NCBI GenBank assembly: GCA_001931905.2
Contig: MSJI02000865.1
Span: 38,146-102,145, forward strand
Length of the DNA stretch: 64,000 nucleotides
From: Cladosporium sp. IMV 00045
Lineage: Eukaryota > Ascomycota > Dothideomycetes > Cladosporiales > Cladosporiaceae
Direction of reading: 5' to 3'
The position numbers were made by a program, and so were the translations under genes. Below, one piece after another: positions 45,101-56,400 of this stretch (its first letter is position 1; each line of letters starts with the position of its first letter). Under the pieces are notes generated by a model. The model saw only the letters and a program-made list of their open reading frames with translations. It was not told the origin of the DNA and made no database searches.

Positions 45101-48100
45101 AGCGACTTGTGCCAAACTCTCCAAAGCCCAGAAGTGAACAAGAGGGTGGGTATCGGCAGCGAGAGACATCAAGATTCCGACGATGTTTCTCATATGGAAC
45201 CCAGCTGCCATGCCACCCAAGTGCGAATGAATAGATGCCAAAGCCAGCGCGCAGCCAGCGCGGACATGTGGCTCTCGATTGTTGACAACTGTTTCAGTGA
45301 GGTATGTCACCTCGCCAGTAGTAAAAGCTGAGCCAGAGGAGTTGCAAAGTCGCCCGATAGCATCTGCTGACATTGAGCGAACGCTTTGATCTGGAGACTT
45401 GATCGATGTACGGAGTAGCGCTTGCAAAGCATTCTCCGCTTGTGTGCTCGACAAGCTGCCTTTGTAGGTCCCACTTTCTCCTGTGGCCACTCTGAGGGTA
45501 GCGTGGAGGGCCGTCGTAATATTCGTGGAAATCGCAGTCTTTCTGGCGGGGTCTTTGTTCAAGGCAGTAGAGCTCAAAGATGACGAAATCTGCTCTAACA
45601 TGCTCTCCTGTACTTTCGGCGTTTGTAGCGGTAAAGCAAGGGCGAAGACAGTGATGGCAGCATTCACGGCTTCGGTCGCGGCGGATACGGGTAATACTTC
45701 TGTGTCATCTCCAGCGGGCATGTAACAGCAGGTCGAGTCGAACTCTACGGCGCTGACGATCGGGGTAGCAACAACATCGGCAATGATGCCCTCTTCGTCC
45801 ATTCTTGAAGTCCAATGGCGAATTCTCTTCCTGCTGACAGCATCTTCCACGTCCAATCCAGAGAGGAAACCATTGACACCAAAGCCGTAGTTGTCCGCCG
45901 AATCCCAGATACTGTCGTAAGTGCCGGCTGAGCTGGCGATCGCAGCACCGAAAGAGCTTGGGGAATAATAGTCTGCGCCGCTGAAAGATGCCACTGCCAG
46001 GGGAAGCAAGGACGAGTGGGCAGTGGCCTCGATAGCGCCAGCAGGGCTGAGCGTCAAGAGTTGCGAGAAACATTGGAACACTCGACGGCGAGCGTTGCAT
46101 TCGTAGTCTTGCAATTGAAATTGTGGCGAAAGTCTATGTTGCGGATCATCGCTCGTTCGCTTCCACGGCAAGCCTTGCAAGAAAGAGACTGTGTTTTCCA
46201 ACATCGCTGACAGACGGCGAGAGACATCTGAGGTCAGCAGACGCTGGTTGAACGTGAGGAAGGACTTGATAGAGCCAAGAGCGCACTCCCTGACGTGCGT
46301 GAGATAGCTCAACTCGAGCATGCTGCGCTGTGAAATGTTCTCTTTTGGGACGGGTTTGGGCAGTGCATTCTTCCACAGCAACATAAGCTGAGACAGATGG
46401 ATCTTGACAAAGTTCGGCCCAAGCGACATCAGTCCACCGATCATCACCCAGGCGACTTCCAATTGGCAACTCGAGAATCGAAGATCCGAGCTTCCAGCTG
46501 ATTTCAGGAGTGATGTTGCTTGAGACAAGACTCTAGCATACACATCCACAGAGCCATACAGTGGGTGCTTGTTTGAGGCGCTGAGGATCGCGGCAAGGCC
46601 GTGTGCGTACCCTACACAGCGCTTTGGGCTTTGCTGAGGGTTGCCGAGCAGGTTCAATTCACGGTTCACACTGTTCAAGCAAATTGTTACGGTTGGGAGG
46701 AGCTGCTGTGGGACCACCAGAACGAGAGAACGTAATGCTCGCGCAGTGTGTATTTGCAGCGCGAAACTGGGATGGGGCAGAACTTGAAGCAATCCTTCGC
46801 GACAAAGCTCAGCAATAGATCCGATGCCGGCGTCAAGGCATCGAATGAGAGATGTGAGAGCAGAGACTGCCGCAATCAGTACATTCTTTGAAGGCTCTGG
46901 TCGCTCTTTCACCGCTTGTGGGTAATCCTTGATGATGTCGTTGAGCAGGAAACGACAGGCATTGAGCTGAGCAGTCTCTCCAAGCATGCGCATAATGACG
47001 CGGTCTAGGATGATGCTGACGAACTTCCTACTGATGAGCAGGCGGTATCTGTTGAACGGGAGACTCCCATGATTGAGGACGTCTCTGAAAAGATGCTGAG
47101 CAATTGCTCCGTAGTTCCGTTCGACTACACTCTCGCCAAGTGCCTTGAGAACGCTGGCGTATGTCTGCACGACGGCTGTGCGCGCTCTGTTGGAAGTCAT
47201 TGGGCGCATGTAGTGCGTCGAAAGCAGTCGAAGAATCTCCATCAGGCTGTACGAAAGTGCCGTGACGGGCTTCTCCGGCGCAGGAGACGAGGTCCTCTCA
47301 GCCTCTTCCTCAGCATCTTCGGGTTGTGCCTTTTTGGTCTTCTTCGGTTTCTTGATTCGGGGGACAGTTTCCTTTCTAGGTGATTCGGAATAGCTCTTCA
47401 CCAAGACAGATGTCAGGCAAGCGATGGCCGCGCGCCTTACAGAGATTGATGTGCTCTCCATGGCCCTCCAGATAGCGACCTGCAATTTTTCGAAGTCATT
47501 TGAGTTGTCGTAACCTGCGCCGTGCAAGACTAACTGCTCCAGACACCAACACGCTGAAGCCTGAACAAGCATGGATTTATCTCCGCTGACCGCATTGCGC
47601 GCTTGCTTCCATATAGAGCGACCTACGTCGTCTTCGATTGCCGCGACGATTCCTTTCAATATCTTGCCCAGCGCACGAAAGATGGCGTTGCGATATCCTG
47701 TATCGTTCGCAGCATGCTTCAGTTGCTTGATGAGAGCAGTGCACGCAAGCGGCGACAAGCTCACAGCGCTATCGCCAGCAGCCTCGAATATTGCTCCCAG
47801 ACAATGCGCAGCGGCATGTTTCGTCTTGAGATCCTTCTCTTTGCCAACGGTGAGGATGGCCACACAGTCATTGATGGACTCGTACAGGATCTTCCTGCTG
47901 CCTTTTGTGAGGATGTGGTTGAAGCATCGGCCGAGATTCCCACGGATTACTCTTGTCGGCGCAGGAGAAGGGAGGTTGATTATATGGAACAGCTCTGACT
48001 TCAAGGCTGTCTGCTCGGCGGTGGCTTCGTCTGAGGTAAGGGACTCGGTATGTTTCGCGAGATCGGCGGTGAAGGTGAGAAGGTAGAGGTCTTGCTGTTC

Positions 48101-48262
48101 CGAGGGCAGCGCATGCAACTTCGCTACTTGAAGCTGGAAAGGCGAGGCGTTACTGCTGTCGCCATTGGCCGTGGGTGTGGGTTCCGAGGAGTTGGCGGTT
48201 TGCGGTCGTGGAGGGGGAGGGGTTCCGGGGTTCGAAGCAGGTTGTTCATCCTGATCGGGCAT
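42119..48262 (-). CDS. LAA1: LAA1/HEATR5-type HEAT-repeat protein
   Basis: A single uninterrupted exon of 2047 aa. The Pro-rich N-terminus leads to FHIINLPSPAPTRVIRGNLGRCFNHILTKGSR and THAAAHCLGAIFEAAGDS-like repeats, then HEAT-type helical pairs along the whole chain (HTARALRSLVLVVPQQLLP, RVIGLRIVEQILKMFG, AATRLLEVAAADGAVFRGVV). Length and order match yeast Laa1 and animal HEATR5B, which bind the AP-1 clathrin adaptor and help protein sorting between trans-Golgi and endosomes. Family knowledge gives the role; the sequence shows a large alpha-solenoid without membrane segments. A low-complexity Lys-rich stretch (PRIKKPKKTKKAQ) lies near residue 310. Conserved housekeeping gene, ordinary composition, divergent from the TACO1-like gene. 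Confidence 0.9.
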   Translation of the reverse strand: MPDQDEQPASNPGTPPPPRPQTANSSEPTPTANGDSSNASPFQLQVAKLHALPSEQQDLYLLTFTADLAKHTESLTSDEATAEQTALKSELFHIINLPSPAPTRVIRGNLGRCFNHILTKGSRKILYESINDCVAILTVGKEKDLKTKHAAAHCLGAIFEAAGDSAVSLSPLACTALIKQLKHAANDTGYRNAIFRALGKILKGIVAAIEDDVGRSIWKQARNAVSGDKSMLVQASACWCLEQLVLHGAGYDNSNDFEKLQVAIWRAMESTSISVRRAAIACLTSVLVKSYSESPRKETVPRIKKPKKTKKAQPEDAEEEAERTSSPAPEKPVTALSYSLMEILRLLSTHYMRPMTSNRARTAVVQTYASVLKALGESVVERNYGAIAQHLFRDVLNHGSLPFNRYRLLISRKFVSIILDRVIMRMLGETAQLNACRFLLNDIIKDYPQAVKERPEPSKNVLIAAVSALTSLIRCLDAGIGSIAELCREGLLQVLPHPSFALQIHTARALRSLVLVVPQQLLPTVTICLNSVNRELNLLGNPQQSPKRCVGYAHGLAAILSASNKHPLYGSVDVYARVLSQATSLLKSAGSSDLRFSSCQLEVAWVMIGGLMSLGPNFVKIHLSQLMLLWKNALPKPVPKENISQRSMLELSYLTHVRECALGSIKSFLTFNQRLLTSDVSRRLSAMLENTVSFLQGLPWKRTSDDPQHRLSPQFQLQDYECNARRRVFQCFSQLLTLSPAGAIEATAHSSLLPLAVASFSGADYYSPSSFGAAIASSAGTYDSIWDSADNYGFGVNGFLSGLDVEDAVSRKRIRHWTSRMDEEGIIADVVATPIVSAVEFDSTCCYMPAGDDTEVLPVSAATEAVNAAITVFALALPLQTPKVQESMLEQISSSLSSTALNKDPARKTAISTNITTALHATLRVATGESGTYKGSLSSTQAENALQALLRTSIKSPDQSVRSMSADAIGRLCNSSGSAFTTGEVTYLTETVVNNREPHVRAGCALALASIHSHLGGMAAGFHMRNIVGILMSLAADTHPLVHFWALESLAQVAESAGLNFSSYVTSSIGMLSQLYVSDSHNSETAVLASSNTSIDLPVAAAIAQGVDSLINVLGPDLQDMAKQRDMILTLVRLFSQEKETDILLASLRCLEHLSLYAPGHLEFVDYVQRLQGDIDSASSEISSTAVQGLFGLMRRDAPEIARAAKPGLEERLWEYLNDQPNTVAIRNIFLNWLQQTGTSNPGEWISRCNTILTKTKARNDQPKPAITKDTAGPDLQDEEVAGFAVSEGAAKEDDDATGGPASSTQELMRWQVRLFAMECLHTLIAMISKEATVSEESPGEAALQSKVADIVRIAFSASTASVPALRVIGLRIVEQILKMFGRTPDPDFSEAMLLEQYQAQISSALTPAFAADSSPELAAEAVDVCGTFISTGIVTDVERMGRILKLLVSALDSFSQQSETASIGDLQGLSSNAQVMVRMSVFSAWAELQVASGEQKYLDDVVKPHIGRLVPMWLNSLKEYARLRFEPDISATAAAPEEDLDTVYASLNRQTLLRFYQESWLSLVDAIASLIDEDSELVFDALDNKKLDPAAQDDEAEVEKRQDINYREEPVAFFFVLFGLVFESLAVRTNDDDIVTRQRNLDILQALKKILRPSVSGNAIYQEVIFAESMDLFDRMVLTESLGVQAIIVEISRNLCIAHPSSRHGIDTPENDGHLSEDIEQLFELTRIIVLVLAGLIPGLSDTPVSVRLEANEEAQGLVRSSLQALVDVSDVFPSIIKTDLHATILNIFVTILGTGAAQAVVVPTSLPILRRFVANIIAENSGSSSTASLLRNSLSRILGILRIAQRRETDASLPCEKNSLLAATILISTAGKDVFTENDPLLDKFTTELIECLESRMTSRVAAGCIRTLMLAGISERRFLAQAVKFLAQPVDFEGADESRSLMTQTLTAYVPKVAESGRPAITALVIMTLLRRAASGGQFAHQEAATRLLEVAAADGAVFRGVVGSLPAEEKGLMERILKARAGSQVKQDVGAVGEPSIALKFNF

Positions 48263-48619
48263 TGTGTGAGGATGAGGATGGATGTGCGATTGCGGGTTGT
48301 CGCGTCTTGTTCATGTCCTGCGTGGAATCATAAAGTGAGGTGAGGTGTGTGGAAGGTGGCAGGAGATGTAAGTGAAAGTGAAGGGAAGTGCCAGAGCTCA
48401 AGTTGACGTCTCACGCGCGCATCACCCTGGACATCCAGCTTCCCCAGCAAATGACGATACCCCCACTGCCCTAACTGCGTAAAAGGGGTCTAGATGTATC
48501 AATCAATTTGATTACCCGTTCTCGCCGTAAATTCATTAATCAATCGTTGCATCTCCCATCAATCCTCCACAATCCATCCTCAACTAATTACCACCAAACA
48601 CACGCAATACCACACAACA
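48263..48619. promoter_or_regulatory. Divergent promoter of LAA1-like and TACO1-like genes
   Basis: 357 bp between the two start codons. The part before 48620 is CA/CT-rich (CACCAAACACACGCAATACCA), as common in fungal 5' leaders. No specific binding site assigned. Confidence 0.55.
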
Positions 48620-49501
48620 ATGGCTCCCAGTCGAGGTTTCTCCCTCTTCCACCGCATCTCGTCACCACCAAACCTTCGCCACCGTCCCCGAGTCTTCTCC
48701 ACCACTCCCATTCCGCCCTCAGGCCACAACCGCTGGTCCAAGATCAAACACGACAAAGGCAAGGCCGACGCCCTCAAGAACCGCCAGCGCTCCATGTTCG
48801 CCGAAGAAATCGCCACGGCATCCAAACTGTTCGGTCCCGAGCCCAACGCAAACCCAAAACTCGCCGACCTCATCACCAAGGCCAAGCGCGAAGGTTTCGC
48901 CAAAGCCTCCATCGAAGCCGCCATAGCTCGCGGTCAGGGCAGGAGTTTGGACGGCGCGGCCTTGGAGAGCGTCACTGTCGAGGGGATCATGCCGAACAAC
49001 GTGGGCGTGATTGTGGAATGCGAGACGGATAATAAGCTGCGCACACTGGCGAGTGTGAGATTGGTGATCAAAGAGAATGGAGGCACGGCAAGTCCCTCAA
49101 GCTATCTTTTCGAGAAAAAGGGGAGAGTGGTTTTTGAACAGAAAGATGGCGTTGGGCTCGACGAGGTCATGGAACCTGCCTTGGAAGCCGGCGCGACGGA
49201 CGTAGACGAGCTGGAAGATGGTACTGTGGTTGTTTCCACAGCACCTAATGATACAAAAGCCGTTGGGGAGGCTGTCTCCACTGCTCTGGGGGTCAGCATT
49301 AGAACCTCGAGTATTATGTGGGATTCAAACGAAGACACCAAAATGGCGGTGGCAAGCGAGGACGCCGCTGGGGATTTGGCAGCCTTTGTCGACGACATGA
49401 TGGACCGCGAAGCCACCGTGCAAGCTATCTCCATGAATGTCGCACAAGGATCGCTTGCTGAAGACACTTGGAAGGATCTGAGCGCAAGGCTGAGTTCATG
49501 A
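48620..49501 (+). CDS. TACO1/YebC-like mitochondrial translational activator
   Basis: A single exon of 293 aa. The basic, hydroxylated N-terminus (residues 1-33, RGFSLFHRISSPPNLRHRPRVFSTT) looks like a mitochondrial targeting sequence. Then comes the YebC family start SGHNRWSKIKHDKGKADALKN, domain 2 with ARGQGRSLDGAALESVTVEG, IVECETDNKLRTLASVR and the SPSSYLFEKKGRVVF block, and an acidic domain with EAGATDVDELED. Known members: human TACO1 and yeast Dpc29, needed for mitochondrial translation. The whole family fold is present and intact. The first Met is the only one that provides the targeting sequence. Confidence 0.92.
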   Translation: MAPSRGFSLFHRISSPPNLRHRPRVFSTTPIPPSGHNRWSKIKHDKGKADALKNRQRSMFAEEIATASKLFGPEPNANPKLADLITKAKREGFAKASIEAAIARGQGRSLDGAALESVTVEGIMPNNVGVIVECETDNKLRTLASVRLVIKENGGTASPSSYLFEKKGRVVFEQKDGVGLDEVMEPALEAGATDVDELEDGTVVVSTAPNDTKAVGEAVSTALGVSIRTSSIMWDSNEDTKMAVASEDAAGDLAAFVDDMMDREATVQAISMNVAQGSLAEDTWKDLSARLSS

Positions 49502-50118
49502 TGTTCTTCAGACTTCTCTGGCCGGCTGGCCGAAGGACAACTCAACAGTACTTCTTCGTTCTCTCGGCCTTGTACACACATCACGATAGACACGGACCGC
49601 TTGTATACTCTAGCTGCTCTTATATACCCCCTCTTCGCCACGGCCTCGTCCACCGCCTTTTGTACATACAACTTTAAGCTCTACCTCCTACTCGTTTCTT
49701 CTTTCCTACCAATACTGCCATGCAACAGCAGATCAATTTCCTCAAGCTCATGAGCTGACCTGAACGCTCAGATGTGTGGCCTTCCAATGGCCGGTCACTA
49801 CACGACGAGCCCTTCTTACACCCGTCCTGCCACTTCTGCTGAGGGACTGTTGTGCTTCATCTGCACGCTTCCTCTCACACTCAAAAACTACACCCTGTAG
49901 GTCTATCGCACCCCCTCCGCGGCCTTCAGGATCGCGCTAGATCCTTTCTTGCGCATTCAAGTTGGCACTGGACCACTACTCGGTCTTCGACCGTTGGAAA
50001 GTACCTGCCTCTTCGCCTCTCAGCAAAACATGACCGAACGGAAAGGTGAGGGGATGAAATTTTTACGATATCCATTACTACTTTTTTCTAGTCAAGACCA
50101 GTCCGCCGGAAGCTATTC
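49502..50118. other. Convergent 3' regions
   Basis: 617 bp between the stops of the TACO1-like gene and the carboxypeptidase. No gene seen. Confidence 0.5.
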
Positions 50119-52126
50119 TCATCTACTAAGCCCAGGCCCGCAGCTCGTCGAGTTCAGCTCGCCCACGATCTCAGGGAAGAGCTGAGTGGAGTTCCTGTCT
50201 TTCAGCAAGTAATCACAGATGACCGCAGAGCCATTCTGGACGGAAGCTATTTGGTCTTCACTGCAAGAGCTAAGCTGCGGCGTGTAGCAATACTCCAATG
50301 GCTGCGCCTCGAGCGGCTTGTTTGTGATGTTGTACGTGTCCGCAGGGCCCTCGGTCGAGTAGTCTGCGTCGATCTTGGTCTTGCCCGTTGCAATGTCACG
50401 GCCGAATAGCGCGCGGGTGAACACCTGGTATGCAGTCTCGGGCTGGTAGCCGGGAACCTCGTGACCTGCCTCGTAGACTCGCGAGAACGAGAGATTACCC
50501 TGCTGGCGAGTCTGGCCGCCAGTGTAGGACTCGTTCGTACGAAGGGGCGTGTAGCCTGCGGCTCTGAAAGCGTCACTCTCCGCGTATGGGATGGCGAGGG
50601 AAACTTGCTCGCCGCCGTACCAGTTGCAAGCGAAATCGCGGTCACCGTACATCAAGGCGACTTTGACGCCGTTGTCCAGCAGATAACCCATGTCTGGCAG
50701 AGAAGCGTCGCGAGGGTACGATCCCAACATGTCGAACATGTCTCCAACGGCGGCGGACGACGCCGTGAAGTTCAAAGGCACGCCCAAGGCTTCGTGGACG
50801 TGCGCTTGGTCGAGAAAACCTCTCCAGAACCCGGAGGGCGTGACGGTCGATGAAATGGCACCGATATCGAAATATGCGCGATCAGTTGCGTTGCGGTAAC
50901 CGTCCATGATGTTGGTGTAGCAGTACGTCTCGGCCGCTTCGCAGATCTCGTTAACGGCATCGTTGCCCCCGAGGTTTTCTGGGTCGTGAATACAAGCAGC
51001 TTCGTGGCAGAGAAGCACTTGGTCCTTACAGCCACCCGGTTGTTCCCAAGCTTCTTGCATGCTTCGAACTTGAGACTCGTTGATGGCTTTGATGCCGTAC
51101 GTGTTATTGTAAGCCATTGTGGCGTAAGTGGGCCACATCGTCAGTCGGTCGGCGCAGCCATTAATGATCAAGAGGGTGTCGAGATGAAGAGGGGTTGCGT
51201 TGGTAAAGTTTTGTGCGTTCAGAGATCCATTCGCGATCTTCTGGTTCTGCTCCTCAAAGTAGCCTGCGAACTCTGGGCCCCATCGTCCACCCTAAATGAC
51301 AGTTCTTGGTCAGTAATCGTGGGAAGAAGGATTCGCATCATCGACTACTTACGAAAGACTCAGCGGTGACTGAGATGCGTGAGTTGTTAGGATAGTAGTG
51401 CGGAAATTCCTGCGTAAATGTTTGCATGAAGTGCCAAGCAGCCTTCGCAGCATTTCGAACGCCGCGAGCGGTGTTGTTGCTATTCTGACTTGGATACGTT
51501 CCCAGGAGATGGGTCGAGTTAACTTCAGGGACAATGTCGTTTATCAGAGTGATCTCATTTTCGGCAAGGTCTTTCGTGGCATAGTGGAGGGTGTCGTAAC
51601 TGAAACCGGTCTGAACGGGCTGGTCCAAGTAGAGCATGTTGACTTCGTTGTTCCACGACCATTCGTTCAGGTAGTTATGTTGTGTTGGAATCGGCGTCTA
51701 CATAGCAGGGCCCGGTTCCAGAGAGAAGTCCTCGCATTGAAGAGGAGCCAGGGCCGCCATTCAACCAGATGGCCAGAGGAGCATTTTCAGGATCTTTTCT
51801 TGCCTCAAAGAACCAAAAGAATGAATTGATGGGGTAATTCTGAGTCTCGACACCAGTATCGTTGAGAGCACCTGGTGGTAGATGGACATAGCCCGAATAA
51901 CTACGAACACCATCGGAGGTCTCACAGATGTTGGTCTGCGATCATGTTAGTTGGTCAATCTCGTCACCAGTTGGGCGGCAGATTGTGTCACCTCTTTGTA
52001 GCTGATCTGTACTCCGTCGTTGAATCTGGAATCTAGGACTGTAGTGTCCTTGGGCTCTGCCGGGAATCCTGCAAGCGAAACGCCGGCAAAAAGCGAAGCT
52101 GCGCCAATCAAATGATGCACACCCAT
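50119..52126 (-). pseudogene. Secreted serine carboxypeptidase (S10) with one frameshift
   Basis: Exons 52126-51992, 51935-51353 and 51291-50119. Signal peptide (MGVHHLIGAASLFAGVSLAG), then [20 protein letters not shown] (oxyanion region), NMLYLDQPVQTGFSYD, TAESFGGRWGPEF with the catalytic Ser at the exon 2/3 join, MYGDRDFACNW (Asp) and AGHEVPGYQP (His), so all three catalytic residues remain. In exon 2 the frame reading [12 protein letters not shown] meets TAA, while NYLNEWSWNNEVNM continues in another frame at about 51681-51686. The exon length (583) independently shows a surplus of one base (or loss of two). S10 enzymes trim C-terminal residues at acid pH outside the cell or in vacuoles. 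Either a recent pseudogene or a sequence error: everything else is intact. Confidence 0.85.
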
Positions 52127-54485
52127 TTTGTGTTTTGGAGGATTTGATAGTACAAGATCCGTTAAAGGGAAGGGACCGAAAACCATCTGTTATATGCAGA
52201 GGAGGCCTATCTAGCCGTCCCATTGCATAACTGCATCGTCACCTTTGCTGCCGGCGATAGCACGCTGGATTCGACGAATATGGGCATTGCACATGGTGTC
52301 CGCGGAGAGTTTTTAGCGTGAACATCAACAAACGCGGAGTCCTAACATAGATTGGTCTCAATCGGTCTCAACGCTTGGGGGCAAGACACATTAATAATGA
52401 CGATATGGGCCATGTGGCACTCGCATCGGTCGCCCTCAGACCAACACCATCGGCAAGCAGCCGCTCATACTCGTTGTGTAACTGAAAGAGGCAATAACGA
52501 TGAAGTCAGCTATCATAAAGACCGTGACGTTACCGGAGGTATTTCCTGAAGGTGGCCCGACTCAGTGGGCCATTATTGTGCTTTCTTATATCTAATACGC
52601 CAAGCAGAATGTTGAGATGAGCCGGGTGCTTGGGACGATCGGTATCGGGATGATGTCAATCGGGCGGCAGCAAGCGAAGGATGTCGATCAGATCTTGCGA
52701 CCGCATCACTGGTCATGAGTTTTGTAAAGGTGTTGATTCCACCAGCCCAAGCGCGGGCATGATGCCAATGTCTTAGATCAGAACGACTAGCCCTTGATAA
52801 GCAACGACGCCTTTTTCACAAACCCCTTAGATTGCTAGTTGCTGTATAGTGTGTTATCTACTGATACGGTTAGATGCCATATTATTCTGCAATTGCTAGC
52901 AAAGACCTTCCGCAGACCTTCAACATAGGAGAACTCTAATTTAAATGTACATGTTATGTAGATAAGGGTGGCAACGTCATGATGAGCGTTTGAAGCTTCT
53001 TGACTTCAACTTATCCCGTTCCTGAACTCAAAGCTACCTTATTCTTGGAAAGTAAGCTTTTGAGCGCTGCGATGCGCAAATTTATAATAGCCTTTGGCCT
53101 AACTTATCTCATGCCCATCAACTGTGGCATTCCATGCTCTTCTATTGAGTGGACCTTCAAATTCTTCGATTTTTCAATCAACCATTCCAGGAGCACACTG
53201 TTTCGGCAATGACTTGACGGGCGGCCATTCGCAGTCATAAGCCTCGAATCATCTCGCTTCGGAGCAAATCTTGCTTATTCGTGCCGAGACCGATCGATGG
53301 ACCATTTGAAAGCTAGGGCAATGAGATGGAGTAAGCCAGAACGCGGAAGCACCAGCTAATGCGTGCACTAGCTCAAGAGATTCTGAAAGTGAGTGCTTGG
53401 ACGGAGAGTCGATACAAGCCGCTAAAGGTCGGTTGATTCGATTCTCTTTTCTGCAGTCATCTCGGCGGCTCGATGCAGTTAGTACATCATTGATCAACAT
53501 CGAAACGCTACACGATATTCTTCGAGAAATACGCGATCCAGCTCGCCGATCCACACCAGGTCACCGCGAGGATCCGATCATGGCTTGAGCCAAACAATTG
53601 TCACAGATTCGTTCGTTGGAGCGACAACCGTTCCTCTCATAAGGCATCGCAAGCCTAGTCAAGAACGTGATCAAAGTGCGACTCGAATGGGCCTCGTGAG
53701 GTAGCTTGGGCAAGGGCGCACAGATCGAGCTTGTCGGTAGGTTCTTCAGGCTGTTCTCCGAAGCAGGCTTCGAGATGTCTGCTGTTGACCGAGTGTGTAT
53801 CCCAAGGGAAGACGCTGAGAGATCTGGAGAATTTCTGGTGAACTTCGGCATCAACATCTGCACATATGAATTGAGGCACTGTGACTAAATGATGGCAATC
53901 TCCAGCTTGTTACCATGACGAAACGCATTGGCGGATGCGCATCGAGTATGATCCCATGCGCTGCCCATCAAGGGATGCAATCGTGTCAAAGTCATAGCGA
54001 TCTTGCGACAGCAGGGCGCAAATGTGATTTTGAGGGCTCCAAACATCATTAGCATCATCCTGTTAGAGATTCTAAATCGAACATTCAAACATTGTTGACA
54101 GCGTGACAGTGATAATCCGAGGTTACGTCTCGCTTCGTCGGGGCATCTGGCTGCGGACTCGCGCTGCATTGCACCGACAACCGAAACACGCACGACGGCT
54201 GCGCCACCAGACCAGGAGGGAAACGGTTCAGGATCAACAACCTCCTCCACGTCGACAAGTCGTCTATGCGGAGTGTCGTGGGGTCGTTTGGGGCATATTG
54301 TGGTTCTTTTCAACGAATCCCCATCAAATGATTCGTAGCAGTAGTGCTAGCTCTCGGTTCCGGATGAGCACGGCACGAGTAGTACGCTGCCCAGAGCTAA
54401 ATTTCCAATGGAACGGCCACAGATCATTAACCAAAGACATCCGGGACCTGTGCTCGCTAATCTGCCCATCTTTGTTACTGTCAAG
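52127..54485. other. Intergenic, no supported gene
   Basis: 2.36 kb between two divergent genes. Ordinary composition without RIP bias; short frames on both strands show no domain. An in-frame ATG at 54408 could extend the next transporter by 26 residues. Confidence 0.45.
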
Positions 54486-56400
54486 ATGGGTTTCCTTTCT
54501 ACTACTGGAGGCCTGAAGGGCAGGGCATTGCGATGGGCCATCACAGCTTGCTCATGTCAAGCATTCCTCTTGCTTGGCTTCGATCAGGGAGTGATGAGCG
54601 GGCTCATCGGTGCCGACAATCAATTTGGAAGAGATTTCAACAGTCCTGATGCGAATACACAAGGAATCATCACATCCATCTATGGTGAGGCAGAGCATTG
54701 AGCCTGCAGTCCCCGCGTCAGGGTGCTGACATTCGACATGCAGACATTGGATGTGCAGCAGGCTGCCTTGTGTGCTTCGTGTATGGAGAGCGCTTTGGGA
54801 GGAAACGAATGATCATCGCTGGAGGTAGCATCAGATCCCAGGCCTGGCACAAATCAAGGTCGAATTACTAACCAAGCTTGACAATCCAGGTGTCACCATG
54901 ATCATTGGGACAATATTCCTTGGCTCAGCAACGACTCTGGCTCAGCTTCTTGTCGGGCGCATCGTCACAGGAATCGGTAATGGCTTCAACTCTTCAACTG
55001 TTCCCATCTATCAGTCAGAGATGTCGAAGCCAGAGATCCGCGGGACGTTACTTTGCGCCCAAGGCACACTTACGATCCTTGGACTCTGCATCGCCTACTG
55101 GCTAGACTATGGAATGTCCTTTGTCGATGGGCCAGCTCAATGGCGATTTCCCATCTCGTTTCGTACGTCCCGGTGTGGATATCTCACAAGAGCTGTCACT
55201 AACAACTCTCAGAGGCCTTTTTCGCGATTTGCTTGGTCTTACAGATATTGCCCCTGCCTGAAACTCCGCGATGGCTCATCGAGCATGGCCGTGCCAAAGA
55301 CGCAAGTCGTATCATTGCTGGCCTAAAGTCAAAAGAAGCTTCCCCTGAGGACGAAGATGTGGTCTTCCAGAGACGAGCCATCGAAACCGCACTCGAGCTG
55401 GAGTCTGCCGGCGGTCCATTCAGATACTCAGAGTTGTTCGAGGGTGGAAAGCTCCAAAACTTCCGGCGCATGGTCCTTTGCGGCATGGTCAGTCTCATGC
55501 AACAATTCACCGGTGAGTGGCCGTGCAACGATCGCACAAATCGCCAACCTGGGTCTGCCGCTGACCTTGATGTAGGTTCGAACATGATCAACTATTACGC
55601 TCCCATCGTCTACCAACAAACGATGGATCTCTCCCGCAATCTATCGCTCATTCTCGGAGGCTGCACATCGCTCACCTACCTGTTCGGCAGCATCATACCG
55701 CTCTTCACCGTGGATAAATTCGGCCGACGACCTCTGTTGATGTTTTCCGCGGCCGGTCTTTGCACGTGCTTCTCCCTAGCCGCCATATTACTCAGCTTAG
55801 GCACTGTCAGCACAGCATATGGTGCCACGGCCATGGTGTTCTTATTCCAGATCTTCCTCGGCATAGGCTGGCTTCCGATGCCTTGGTTCTACCCGTCTGA
55901 GATTACTACGACTAGGATCAGGTCTAGAGGTCAAGCATTCGGCGGGTTCATCAATTGTTTGTTTCTCCGCAGCCTGCGCACGATGAACTTATTGCTGACA
56001 TTCTGATCTTACCAGGGATGTGCGTTTTCGCGGTTGTGCAGATTACTCCGATCGCCATTCAAAACATTAACTGGCGAACCTTCATCATCTTCGCTGTAAG
56101 CTTCCATGGAATGCCCGATTTGAAAGTCCGACAATCTCGACTAACTCATATCAGGTCTTCAACGCTTGTTGGGTTCCGATCGTTTACTGCTTCTTCCCCG
56201 AGACTCGAGGCCTGCAGCTCGAAGATGTCGATCATCTTTTCGAAAAGGGCGGGCTCACTGGTGGAGTGTTTAGGGCCAAGGGTGGTATGACAGTCCAGCC
56301 TGGCTGGCATACTTCGCACCCGAATATGCACGGGGTGGAAAAAGTACCCGAAGATGCCCTGGGCATTGAGATGGTTAGCAAGGGTGTGGAGGATGTCTGA
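54486..56400 (+). CDS. MFS sugar transporter
   Basis: Seven exons (54486-54684, 54744-54824, 54890-55162, 55213-55512, 55576-55956, 56016-56095, 56155-56400), all in phase, give 519 aa. Sugar-porter signatures: LLGFDQGVMSGLIGADNQF, YGERFGRKRM, GRIVTGIGNGFNSSTVPIYQ, LPLPETPRWLIEHGR, NMINYYAPIVYQ, DKFGRRPLLMF, PWFYPSEITTTRIRSRGQA and FFPETRGLQLEDVDHLF. Twelve membrane helices are expected. It would import hexose or a related sugar through the plasma membrane by proton symport. Met 54408 is an alternative start. The gene has more introns than its pseudogene relative at 968-2700 and is intact. It is divergent from the carboxypeptidase. Confidence 0.93.
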
